Shown here in pieces: positions 24,419-36,900 of a stretch of 64,000 bases of DNA; within the stretch, counting starts at the first letter, position 1, and the number at the start of each line of letters is the position of its first letter. The notes under the pieces were generated by a model. The model had not been told where the DNA came from. It did no database searches and was given only the letters and a program-made list of their open reading frames with translations. The position numbers were made by a program, and so were the translations under genes. The DNA is from Arctopsyche grandis. Lineage: Eukaryota; Arthropoda; Insecta; Trichoptera; Hydropsychidae. The stretch is from NCBI RefSeq assembly GCF_051622035.1, contig NC_135367.1:12188501-12252500 (forward strand), read 5' to 3'.

Positions 24419-27400
24419 CTATTGCACTGCATACTCGCAGTTTACACCATTCAAGTGACCTATGCATTCGATACTGGGCTGGTGAGTAGAATCCCATATT
24501 CCAGGACCACAGCGTTGGCACAAGTTGGCCAATGAGCATGGAATCCTAATCAACTGTCTGAACTGGTGGAGTAGACCTCTTGCTTTTCTCAATATCAGCT
24601 GTCCGTCCATGTACATAGCTGAAGATTAACAATATATTAAAAACCATAAAATAAATTGCTGTGTTGAAAAGAATTTTCAAAAAAATAATTTACAAGCTGG
24701 GGTGAATCAGAATACTAGGAAGTTGGGAATTTCCTTATTTGTGAGAAACCATTGACATTTTTCAATATAAATGGATCGAACTTCAGCACTTTTTGATAAT
24801 AGTCTATTTGGAATTTCTTTTTATTCTGATGGCTTAGTTTGATAATTTTTCAGTGAATATTTAAATATTTTTAGCTCTACAGAGTAAGTTATTATTATTT
24901 TTCATAATGATTTTTGTGCTTATAATTAAAAAATGGATACAATTTTAAATTGGACAAATTATTTTTTTGGTTTTTGAATTAAACAATTCATTTAAAATTT
25001 CCTAGGATCTTTTTTCTATTACATAAATATTCAATATTGAAATCCTACAAAATTATATCTCATTAAAGTAGATTGGATGTTGAATGAAACTTTTACAGAT
25101 TCATTAATATTGTTTTATCGTTTGAAAACTCTTTTCTATATTGCAAATTGCAATATATTTTTCTACCTTTTTTAATCATGCATTTTCTTGTCGTGCTACA
25201 GTTTATTTTTCGAGCTGATCTTGAAAATATTACCTAGAGAACTAAAATAAAGCAGCATTTCGTCAGTTCTCAAATCTTGAGCAATCACATCGTCAGCATA
25301 GACAGCAATAATGGCCAAGCACAAGAAAAGATGGAAGTAGTCAGTCTGATAATTTGCCCAGCAAGCTTCCCACATTCGTAGCGCTACGGCTTCAGTGAAT
25401 TCTCTTTTAAAGCAACTGAAGAATAATGTCTATATTAAAAAACATTTTCCAACATTGAATATTCCATTAATGATGTTAAAATCTTACAGTAGGATCCAAC
25501 GATGGCAGAAAAGTAGTTCTAATGCATCAGTGTGTTTTTTCAAGTGATTGTAAAAGTGAGGAACCATCACTCGAATTAATTCCCGGAGATAACTCTGCAA
25601 GTATATTATGAAACATTTAAGACAATAAATTTTTTTTTTTCAAAAAATCCCCGACAATGTAAATTTACCAGATTTATGTCCATATCATTATCAGTAGGGG
25701 TACAAACAAAGATTGTTCTCTGCATTAATCCGACGAAGCACCAAAATGCGTCTGATTCATCTTTTATTTCACATAGTACTGGAGCAAGTAGATCACTCAT
25801 TCCTTGTGTATATCTAAAAAAATTATAAAAGTTATAATTATACAAAAAAGTATATAAGTAAGGTTTTTAAATGGAATTTCTCATACTAATTATGATATTA
25901 CAATTTTTAAAATTAGACTTGTTATATTGAGTAAATAAACTATATTTACCCTAATCTAGGATTAAATATCGCATAATTTAAAAGTATATTTTTCATGGTA
26001 TCAATATTTGGATTGTCTTCTCCGGCATAGTAAGGATTACCACGGTCGGTTCGCACAACATCTTTTTCAACAACACATTGCACTGACTTCCAAAAGGCAG
26101 CTTGCTCTTCTAAACTCATGAACTTTGTTCTTTTCTTATTGTATTCATAATATTCTTTGCGTCTAATTTCTGCGAAAGTTTCTCGCTCCTTGTACGTGGA
26201 ATTCCCTGGGAAACAATGAAGGAGCAAAGGCCATACAAATGAACGCAGGTCTTTTTCAAGGCCACCAAAGAACACTCCTTTCCTTAATGATAGATCGTCT
26301 TCTAATTGTCCATCGATATTTAATAAAGATCCAAAGAATACATCTGTAGTTATTTTCATGACGTTGCCCTCTTCGGGGTGCAATTCCGACTTTTGAACCT
26401 CCGGGCGGCACACCATGAAATGACGATAAGGCAAATTCGGCTCATCGCATCCTGAAATCAATATTCTTATACGATTAGATCGTTTTATATTTAATAGTTT
26501 ATAATGTTGCGATAATACTAAATAGTAACCTGGGGTCAGTCTTATATTGTGAAGAAGTGAGTGCCACTGGTGTAAAACTTGAGCTAAATGATCGAGCCCT
26601 CCGTGGTGAAAATGTAAAATTTTGTACTGAGATTCTCGAGATGCTACTACTAATTGTCCACATGTGCAGCTTTCGTCGTTGAAAAATAGCCGTAGGGATC
26701 TCATTTGGCTCAGGTCGACTGAAAACCTGAAAATATATTATTAATATATATGTAATATACTAGTGTTGTACCCCATGAAATATCATCGCATGGGTGTTGG
26801 CATATTATGTTATTAAATTTTAAAAAAATAAAAGAAATGTGTCTGTCCTGTGTTCGGTTCGCATGCGATCGAATTTTTTTCAAGAAACCTTTAAATATAT
26901 TTAATTTAATATTTACATTTAAATGTTTAATATGAAAAAAAAAAGGTAAAAACTACCTAACTACCTACATATAAACAATATAAAACACCAATAGATAAAT
27001 TAATTAATTAAATACATTTTCAATAGATGGCGCTAAATGCTCAGAGACTTAGCGCCGTCTATTAGTCTAGAGGAAACATTGGTGGCAAACAGTATACATA
27101 GAAGTTTTTTTCTTTCGATATTATATTTATACATTTTGTTAGCAATGTTTTAGTTGTGACGTACATACATACGTATGTCGAATCGAAACGACTATTAAAG
27201 TACGGCGAGCGTTATCACAGATACACAGACGCACAGATAGAATAGCGATATTATATATATGATATGATATTATTAATTATTTTGCTTCTCCAAAGTTGTT
27301 TTAGTATAATATTAAAATCGTCAAGCAATATGATGCTAAATTAATTGATTCAAGTCTACTAAAGATCATAGGTACTATCCATTTGTGTAAATTTACTTTG

Positions 27401-28738
27401 AATTATGCAAATCTTATCTTTGATTGAAATATTGATAAATAGATAAATATATGTATATAAATATTAGATTATCCGCTAGTAAAATTGCTTTAATTTTTAT
27501 TATCATATAAAAAAATGTACATGACTATTTTGCGACATCGATCTTATTGAATTTCCATTTACCGAATTTTTATCTTTTATGACTAGAAAATTTAAGTTTG
27601 CGGACAAAGCAAATTGCATTTGAATGACATAGCAAGTACATATGTGTATGATTTTTTTTATGATTAATTCACCTAGAAAATGACTGAGATTTTGTGCAAT
27701 TTTCAAAAGATATCAGTGAAACTCGAAATTATTCAAATATGCTTATGTCATAGAAATACTACATACATATATGGTCTAATTTAAATAATGTACGTAAATA
27801 AATGAGTTCAATTTAAGTAATCTTTCAATAATGTAATAAATATTTATTGACGGTGAATTATTTTGTAAACAATATTATAATAACCTTCGACATTTCGGCG
27901 GTGATTTTCGATGTACAATCGGCGATGCGGTCACACTTTCGGGAAAAGTTAGATTGTGTTTCAGCGCAAGAAATTCAGGTGTTGACATCCAATTGGGATT
28001 AGTCTCATCGCATGAGCTGAGTGACAAAGATCGAGCGAAACGATCACACATGGGTCCATCTGGTGTCAAGTCTACATTCTCGATCGTGGGATTCGCTATG
28101 GTAATGTTTACGGACGTCATCGAGTGCGATCTGGTGCATTTTTCCACACTATTCACTTTAGCTTCATCTGAGAGAAGAGGTTGAATTTCAGAATCAATAT
28201 TCTCCTTCTGATTACACTCACTTTCACACTTTTCAGGTTGGATCGTATTATTGGCCGAGTTTAGGCTGAGTTTGTCCGAGTTTGAGCTGAGGCTAGCCGA
28301 TTCTGAAGCGTCTGAAAAAGCGTTGTTGCTTAATTCATTGTAGTTTTTACGATTGTTTTGAATTTCTTCGTTGTTCTTATACGATTCTGAAAATGTAAAT
28401 TTGTTGTCTGGATCGTTGAATATTCTGATGTCCACTCCAGGAGTCTTCTCCACGGTGGATGGACATCTTCTAAGTGTCGAATTGGGTATCCAGTTCAGAT
28501 AGAGTGTTGGTCTTTTGACGTTGTTGTGTTGATCTGTGAAGATTTTAGTGTTGACGGTTAGATAGCCAGGATGGTGGACTATGTCGTACTCCTGCCTAAC
28601 AAGAGTTGGAGGATGGACGCAGACATTGTTCTTGCAGAATAGTGTTTCGTTGTCCACGTAATCGTCGAATTGTTTGCCCTCTGGTTCGCCACCCAGTATG
28701 TAGTGGGAAGCCTTTCGGAAAATATTACTGATAGGCAT
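24419..28738 (-). CDS. TBC1D16: TBC1 domain family member 16-like Rab GTPase-activating protein
   Basis: TBC-domain proteins speed GTP hydrolysis on Rab GTPases; mammalian TBC1D16 acts on Rab4A in endosomal recycling. Seven exons join in frame: 28738-27885, 26726 to about 26530, 26451-25950, 25813-25669, 25594-25488, 25415-25234 and 24618-24419. This gives about 728 residues (human 767). The start carries KNNVCVHPP and HHPGYLTV as in the human N-terminus, followed by a long poorly conserved acidic/serine region in exon 1. FSVDLSQMRSLRLFF and SQYKILHFHHGGLD mark the pre-TBC region. The TBC catalytic fingers are present: the arginine in DVVRTDRGNPYY and the glutamine in YTQGMSDL. The C-terminus has RIPCSLANLC and GIWDSTHQPSIEC, specific to the TBC1D16 group. 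The 1.16-kb intron 1 carries the repeat at 26759-27268. Confidence 0.94.
26759..27268 (+). repeat. SINE-like or fold-back repeat family C, copy 1, in TBC1D16 intron 1
   Basis: It begins ACTAGTGTTGTACCCC and ends near GAATAGCGATATTATATA. A second copy in the opposite orientation is at 42785-43254. Shared words include ATGAAATATCATCGCATGGG, ACGTACATACATACG and CGGCGAGCGTTATC. An internal hairpin pairs AGATGGCGCTAAATG with TTAGCGCCGTCT. Confidence 0.7.
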
Positions 28739-30064
28739 CCTGGAGTCTGATGTTTTAGAAAGTGTCCATGCTTCCGACGATTGCAGTCCTTCTGGTAGCA
28801 GGTTAACGGGTTTACTCGGTCAGAATGCCACTAGAGCCTTTGATAAGAATATTGATCGCTGTAAAATTTGACGTTCAGTCTACGCTCTGCACATGCGTCC
28901 CATACTGTGCGTTACGAGCAATAATTACAATTAAATAAATAGCAATTGTTATCGCAGCTGGCACGTGTGTGAACTACATTCAATGCGTAATCGTCGCAAT
29001 TAATTAATTGATTTGATAAAGTACAAACATAAACCACATATTTAATGATTTCTTATCAATTCAGCAAAATTTTGGACGAATCGTATACGTATGTTATAAA
29101 CTGATAATGATATTGTTGGCGGATAGCTTAAGGTTTTTTAAATTATTGTTGGTATTACTGTTGTAAGTTACAACTTTATGCTTGACATAAATTTTGGTGA
29201 TCAGTACAAACGACTTTTTTCTGAGAATTTGAAAAAAAATCAGAGAAATGTTCTGATGGGAAATTTGGTAGAATCTAATCAGTTTCTATGTAGGTATTCA
29301 ACGTTTTCGCAAAGTTGTTGTGTAAAGGTCTGTTCATACCTATCCAGCACGACCCGTATCCTGCAGGTGTCATGCAAGTGCGGATAGTATTCTTTGGTAC
29401 ATTCTGGATAAGTATGAACAGACCTAATAGATTCCAAAATCTGAAAAAAAATAGTTAAATTTAATAAATGATAAATAATTTTATTATTTTTTAAATTAAA
29501 TAACCGATTTTAACTACCGCAAGCCAAATGACAATTTATAAAAAAATAAGAAGCAGATATTCTCAAGACATTCAAAAACATTAAAAATACTTATTACATC
29601 GAAGAAGTGAATTATGCAAATATATTCGAAAAATAATTAAAAATAAGATCACAGTAGCCATTCAGTGATATATTTAAATATTTGGGATTGAAACTAAAAG
29701 TAAGGATAATGGATTAGTAGCAAACAAAAGTAAATGTTCCATTCTAATATTGTTTTTTTAGTATCACGTTACAATAAGAAGCAACACAGACGTATATATG
29801 TACATATAATATATGTGTGCTAAATTCATCGTCTACTTAGATTTTAAAATTGAAAATAAAACCTTTAAGAAAGAATACAGTGACATTTCTGGAATTTTTT
29901 TTCCCCAGTTCACCACTAACAGATAGGAAAAAAAACACTACAGTCGTTGACCGCGCTAAAGTCGACGACCCTTCGGATTTTAAATGAAAAACTATGAACT
30001 TGGTAACATTACTGAGTACATTGGGCACTCACTGTTAATTAGTTTATTTATGTATTTATATATA
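28739..30064. other. Region upstream of TBC1D16, mostly AT-rich
   Basis: This holds the TBC1D16 5' region and one small inverted-repeat element (listed separately). No gene recognised. Confidence 0.5.
29326..29425. repeat. MITE of about 100 bp with 20-bp inverted ends
   Basis: The left end is AGGTCTGTTCATACCTATCC. The right end, reverse-complemented, is AGGTCTGTTCATACTTATCC, one difference in 20. No convincing target duplication. Confidence 0.6.
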
Positions 30065-30300
30065 ATTTTAGCTATTAGCTAATTTACAAAAAAAAAAAAA
30101 AAAAATACATTCCAATAACTTAAATCTAAAATTCTATATTTAACTTTGTCTGTGTACTGTGTCTCTTTGCACCTCGCAAGAATGCATCCATGGTCTTAGA
30201 AGACCTGATGCACTCAGGGAGGGCGTTATACATTTTTTACACCCCTATGAAAGACACCCCCAGCTGTCTTTCTCATTCTTACTCTACCTTACTAATTGCT
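30065..30300 (-). repeat. Probable LINE C-terminal fragment (antisense)
   Basis: On the minus strand a frame reads KMYNALPECIRSSKTMDAF followed by LRGAKRH. This resembles the WNxLP...Fk segment at the C-terminus of reverse transcriptases of the jockey/CR1 type. A homopolymer run lies at about 30088-30106. Too short and diverged to assign a clade. Confidence 0.45.
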
Positions 30301-30626
30301 AATTGGCGTCAATGTATTAATTTAATCCAAGCGGCTAATGTTCATCTCATGGCCCTACTTAGTTGTAAATTATCTCTTCAGATTTTCAGCCGTAAATTGA
30401 ACATTCTAGATCAATGGTAACTATAATTCGATTTGCGAGAACAATTTGATAGGGGTAGGCTGTGAAAATATTTGTTAGTAAAGTGCAAGCTCGCTTTTAC
30501 GTAATAGTGATTTGGGCGGATTTCGAAATTCGAATCATCGGGGTTGATCGTGTCGACCTTTTTTGACAATACAGTGTCGGTAGGCGGCAAGTGAGCTCGT
30601 TGGCCGAAAGGGGGTTCGACGCAGCC

Positions 30627-30971
30627 ATGGCTGGGCGGAGGTGGAGCGGAGCCGGCGGGGGCGGAGGCGGAGGCGGCGAGATGGCGGGGGCGGGGGCGGT
30701 GGCGGGGGCGGGGGCGCTTCAGCCTCAGCCTCGGCATCAGCAGCCGCAGCCGCAGCCGCAGCCGCAGCAGCAGCAGCAGCCGGCTGACCACACGTACTTC
30801 TACGAGGACGAGGTGTACCGCGTGAGTGCGCGCGGCCAAGTGGGCTTCGGGCTGGTGCTGGACAACTGCGAGGGCAGCTCCAGCGACTCGGACGGCGAGC
30901 AGCTGCAGCGCGGAGACCTTCGCGTCGTGTGGCATCCTTCGGGCCGGGAGAGGGTCGTCCCCGACAGATCG
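30627..30971 (+). other. UBE2O: GC-rich first exon of UBE2O with Gly/Ala and Pro/Gln repeats
   Basis: The first exon is strongly G/C-rich in an AT-rich region. It codes a glycine/alanine run at residues 9-30, then a Gln/Pro tract at about 33-50. Conserved sequence begins only at TYFYEDEVYRVSARGQVGFG. The low-complexity tail is likely disordered and length-variable. The open antisense frame here is a by-product of this composition. Confidence 0.7.
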
Positions 30972-33900
30972 GTGAGCACTCCTCACCTCGTCACCTCAGC
31001 GTCAGCTGATCGTCGTTTCCAACTTGACAATTGCGCAACCGACGATATCGGCCCTACCAACTTTCCTAATCAAATTTTTCCAACTTTTTTCTGGCATTGA
31101 AAAATCGTTAATTTTTTTTTGTCGACTTGCAATTTTAGTACTCGCGTTTGATAGCCGGCTGAAATGTGTGAAAACTTTCAGGTGTGGAATATGGTGAAAT
31201 ATTTTGGACTCTCAAAATTGCATCATATGCCTTTAATTGCTTAGTCTGATTCTGTATGTGCTATTAAAAAAATATTATGTACTTTTCATATTTGTTCCAA
31301 TCCAATCTTAAATTAGTCTTTTTTTTTGTATCCAATTATCTATATTACAAACCAGTCGACATTATTTATTTTGTATTAAAACAATTGTAAAGATATTCGT
31401 CTTCTAAATTTCTCGTCGAGCGAGAATAGTTTAACAGTTCAAAAGGTTATGTCTTTTAATAGCAGTGACTAAAAACGGAAGGAAAATAATTGGAAGAACG
31501 AAAACTAAATAATCAAAAAATTTGGTTTTTCTTCTAAACAGAATGAACAAAGCTATTTTCGTTTTTAGGCCCTGGTTAATAGTTCACATATTAAATATTT
31601 CTCTATAAAAGTTTTAATTTTTTTTGGCTTTTAAGCTAAGAATGTGATCACTTGCTCAATTGATTGTTTGTAAGTCTGATGAATTGATTCCATTAAATTG
31701 TTTTTGGATGTTAAAAATTTGCATATTTAAAAATATATGGTGAAATTCAATGTTTAATATTCTAAAATATTTCATAGCATCCCTCGTATGGTTTTATTAT
31801 TTTCATTTAATCAATAGTTTTGAAATACAATAAATCGTATCTTTGGAACCTTCCTTTTTTTTCATCTACCAATATAATTTGATGCAATGTCTATGTATGT
31901 AGTGAAAAACGTTAAAGATACAGTTTGTACAATAAATGGATTTCATGTGTGATGTATATTTATAACTTTAAAAAACATGTGACCAATTATTATTGATTGA
32001 TCAATTGCTGTTGTCTCTCCTCAAGAATTTTTCTTATACACACTTAAATCAACATCATAATAATTAATGACTATTATGTAATCAACATCATAATAATTAA
32101 TGACTAAATTAATGACTAGTCATAAATTTGTCCTGATGGAATTAAATTTCGAATGTATTGTTTTCAATGTCATTTAATTTTATCAGGTTGGTTTGGCGGA
32201 TCGTGCTTTGATGCCCGGAGATGTAGTCCGGCGTATGATAAAGGGAAAAGATACTCAACGAGGATATTGCCGAGATATAGTCGTGACCGGAGCAGTCCAA
32301 GTTGTCGGTACCAATTTCGTCTTATCTACTGTACCTAGTGAACGTTTACAACCGTTGGAAGAGTTTACAGCTGATTTGGCAGTATGCTTAGATTCTTGGG
32401 TTGGAACTACAAAGGTATAAATTGTATAAAATTGTTCAAATAGTATTGTTGTAAATTTAGTATAAATAAAAATTATTCTTCTATTTTAAGATCGTTCATA
32501 GCAAATTGCGTTTGGTGTCGAGTGACGGTTCACGCCTAGAATTTCCAGATGTAAATTTGTGTCTGTTAGAGGATTGTGTGCAACGTCGCCGTAGAGCTGT
32601 TTGTACCGGAATGGAACATCACGCCGCTAGTGAATTTTATCCGGGACAAACTGTAGTTGGTCCACTGGGGGCTCTCGATCATGCCGTTTGGCTTAATACC
32701 ACTAAAGAAATGGATGCAGCTAAAAAACACAAAATGAGAGAGCATAAGGTTTCTTTCTGGTTTCACTACTCACCAAATTTATCTTCCGTAATGGCAGTAG
32801 TGTTAATTAATGTTTTTATATTTTCAGTTTACTGTTGAGTGTGTCGAAACTGAAAGCGTCGGAGTTCATTGGCAATGTAGGGCTCTAGGGGAACAAGCCG
32901 GAGCTGGACCACCACAGCAGCCTCGTTTCCTCGTAGAGGGTGAAGATCTTCGCCGGTTGAAACTATTGAATTTGTTTGAACCGTGCACTCTTCAAGTGGG
33001 TGCTAAAAATTTTCTCACATTAACCGCTGAAGACAATTTTTGTACCAAAGCTCAATGGAAAAAGACTCAGAGTGAGATTTTTTATCGTTTCTTAAATTAC
33101 TATTTAAGGAATCCTAAAAGTTTTCTAAGCCGAAAATCGAAAAATTAAGAAAAAATTGCACTTCTGTTTTATGACGTCTTGTTTTAGTGTTCCTCTGATA
33201 CTGCAGTTCAAATTACATATACGTATTAATTTACTACTACTGTTTAAACCTTTGATGTTGAAATTAAATTCGTTAACTTAAAATTTCAATAATAACAAAA
33301 AAATGACATACCATATAATCTTTTAGGATTCCTACATTGTTATAAATGTTGAAAAACACTATTCCAATAATGGATTCTGGTATACAATTCTACATAGGAT
33401 TAATTTTTTTTTCAGACAAATTATATAGAGCTCTGCGTAAACAAACTAAACCACCCCGTTCTAGTAAATCCAAGGAGTCTGTAACGAAAGAATCTAATAA
33501 TGCAATTGCAATATCAGAATCGAATACCACGGGCGCACACTCATTCAGATTGCCCTCCAAGCCGAAGAGACGACTCTCGGCATATAACCGAGAGGGAAAA
33601 ATCATTTGCGCGCACACTGTACAAGTTCCGATCGGTTACGAAATTAAGCAATATTGCCTTGGTTCCAAAGAAGTGACAACGGAAAATTCGAATAAAGATG
33701 ATCTGGACGCCCAGACAAAAATGGATGTCGACATTGTGATTGTCGATGACGAAAAAAAAGCCGTATACAAAAATGTTGATAGTGGAACTAATGATAAAAT
33801 CGACGTAGACATATTAAACAAGGATTCCAATATGAAAAATTCGATTTTGCCACAGCGTAGTGATGAAGGCTCACACTTGGACGTTCCCGACAAGGCGTGC

Positions 33901-36900
33901 AACGGTAAGAGCTCGCCTTCGGATCGTTCATGCTCTCCGGAAATCGTCGAAGTATTAGAAAAACAAAAGAAACTGAGGAAGACGAAGGTTTCTAACAGCA
34001 ATCGCTCTAGGAGCAATAGTCCGGCTGTGTTCAATGGCGAACAAAAGAATACAGAACATGGCGACTTGGATGATTCAGATAGTTGGTGCAATACAAGCTC
34101 CGACGAAGGTACTGACACCGACAGTTGTGCAACGTGGTCTTCACAGTGCTCATCTAGTACAAATAATTCGATGACTTCCGGTCGAGGTAAGAAATCACCA
34201 CATTTAGTGACAAAGTTCTTGAAGGGCAAAAGGTTAAAAAGGACGGTGCGAAGAAATTCAGTCACACCTCAACCAAAACCCGGCGATAGGGTCGTTGTGG
34301 AGACTCTCTGTACGAAGAGTAAAGCTAACGTTGTATGGCAAGACGGCACCATTGAATTTGGCATTCCTTCGACTGAATTGTATCCCATCCACCATTTGGA
34401 TGGACAGGAATGCTTTCCAGGCGATTTTGTAATAAGCGGAGCAAATTCCGAAGCATCTCCGTCACATAGAGACTACGGCGTCGTTCAGAATGTGGATCAT
34501 TATGGACGAACGGCGATTGTTAAATGGTTCCGAACATATACAAATTGCCAGGATCCAGTGTGAGTTTTTTTTTTTTTTTTACTGTACAAACTTGAATGTT
34601 GCCTTTTTTGTCAGCAAGAAGCTTTATCACTTAAAATTGTATACTTTGTATTTGATTGTAAGTTGTACAAGGTTTGATTTGTATCGATTTGATTGAAGGT
34701 TTGAAGTTGATGGGAAAGGACTGTATATTATACATATTCCTAATACATAGTAGTTATGTATGTCATTGATTCAATTACAATTGGAAGATGAACAATATTT
34801 TTGTGTTGTATGGGATCTTCCTCGATAAGTTTACTAACAAATCTTGTGCATCAAATTCTCTTTCCCCAAAGAATAGGCAGCTTAAATCAAAGAGAAAGAA
34901 AAATTCTTAAATATGCCTATTTGTTACACTATATTTACAATAGTGTTATAGTCCTCAGATGGTGCTAGAGAGTGAAGTCAGCGTATACGATCTCAAAGAT
35001 CATCCTGACTTTCAATACAGACCTGGAACGGTCGTTATAAGAGTGGCCAATTTTACGGGAAGTGAAGCCACTTGCACGGCTGGACAGGTATGGCGCTTTT
35101 AAATATTGTTTTAAAACATAGTAATGGACGTGAAATATAGTAAGATTCGTTTGGTTTAGGTTATGGATAATTTCCCATCTGGTCAAGTTAATGTCTATTG
35201 GGTCGACGGTCATACTAGTATGTGTTGGCCTCAAGATCTATATAAGGTAGAACGTATTTGAAACAAATAAAAATATAATTATTTGTTTCGAGTTTGAGTT
35301 TGCATTGAAATGTTCGTGTTGGATAGGTTGGCGAATATGATTCTGATGAGGGTGATATTTGGGCTGATGATGGGAGCAGTTCGGACGATTCTTGGGAGAC
35401 GCAATCGTCGGCTGGCGATTCGGGTGCCGGCTCTCACAAGGGTAAAAAAATTAAGGACGATTCCGACGAAGGTCCTCTTTTGCCGGACGTCACCACCGAT
35501 TCTTCTTTAGCCACTACATCTAGTTCGATTAAAGGTGCTTTGAAATTTGTATTTATGTATATATGTGATTTGTTTTTACTGATTAGTTACTTTAATTGAA
35601 AATTATTTTTAGGAGAGCTTCCGAAAGTACCTCGAGGACTTGAGCCGAGAGCCGCCATACATATTGAACGAGGCTTAAATGCGATGGCGAGAATGGAAGA
35701 AATCCTTTCGCAGAATCCGTCACTTCAGAGTCACGAAGTAAATGAGATTATATTATATAATAAATTATATGATTGTAGTAATTTTTTAATGAGATTTTTT
35801 TTTTAGATAATGCGTAAACTATTAGCTCTCTATAAAGATTGTCGGTTTTTGGATCGATTAATGGGTACGTCTTTCTTCCACGAAGACCATTTTCAGGTAA
35901 TTTTATATTTCGTTGGTGTTGAAGATTGCCAAGATTGAATGTGTGCTAAATAGTTTAGACTTCTGTGAACAAAGAGTTACCAGTAAATTTATACATATGT
36001 GCATATTTGATACAAAATATTTAGAATTATAATTTCATTACCGATCTGACTGAGGTCTGCCAAATTATCTATTTTATAATGCTTTCAGTTTTATCTGCCT
36101 TCACCTTAATAATATAAATTCAATTGTATTGTATTATGATTTGTTGAATGTTTTTAGGGATTGCTCGAAAGAGTTCGAGAGCGTGGGGGCACTCGTGAGT
36201 CGGTTAGCGGTGGGGCTGGTGTACGTCGGGCTCAAAATCAAGTTTTGAGGTTGTTTTCAAAAGACGACTCTGACCGTTTAGATAATCCTATAAATACTGG
36301 TAATAATCAATGCCATTTGTGCCACAGCCACATACTGCATATTTTCGACATCCTGTATTAAATTGTTTATTCATTTTGTAGATTTAGTCGAAAGTTCAAA
36401 AATTAGTCAAATAGATAACTCATTGATCTCAAAAAAATCAAAGGCTATGACAAGTCTTTCGCCGACGCCCACAAGTGTAGAAATCAATAATGTCAAACTG
36501 AATCCGAATGCGTCGTCGAGTCCGAAAGCTTCAATATCACGCGAAGGCTCACCGTTGTCCAATTTTAAAAATTCCTCTGAAGTCAACAATGACAAGAGCG
36601 CCGAAGGAAATTTAAATTTGAAGGAACCGTCTTTAGATGTTAAAATGTTGTCTCCGTCCAGTGAGGACTCCCTCAGCAAGTACGTAACGCCCGTCGGCAG
36701 CATGGGTGATCTGACGATACCGTTCGACAGGAGTCTCAATTGCACCGCAGACAAGAATAAAAACGAAGACTCGGGTGTCGACAGTCAATCACTGTCAATT
36801 TCGCACTCGAATGCAACTCAAATCGAATGCGAAAACAATGAGAGCTCTTCCAAGCATTCGGTCGCTGGCAAATCATCTTCGGAAGGTATGTAATGTTCAT

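Noticed and set aside
30411-30986. A 191-codon minus-strand frame opposite UBE2O exon 1
   Set aside because: Mirror of the G/C-rich, CAG/CGG-repeat first exon. It is Arg/Leu-rich low complexity, and the plus strand has the homology and splice sites.
33636-34265. A 209-codon minus-strand frame in UBE2O exon 5
   Set aside because: Antisense shadow of a real exon with UBE2O homology.
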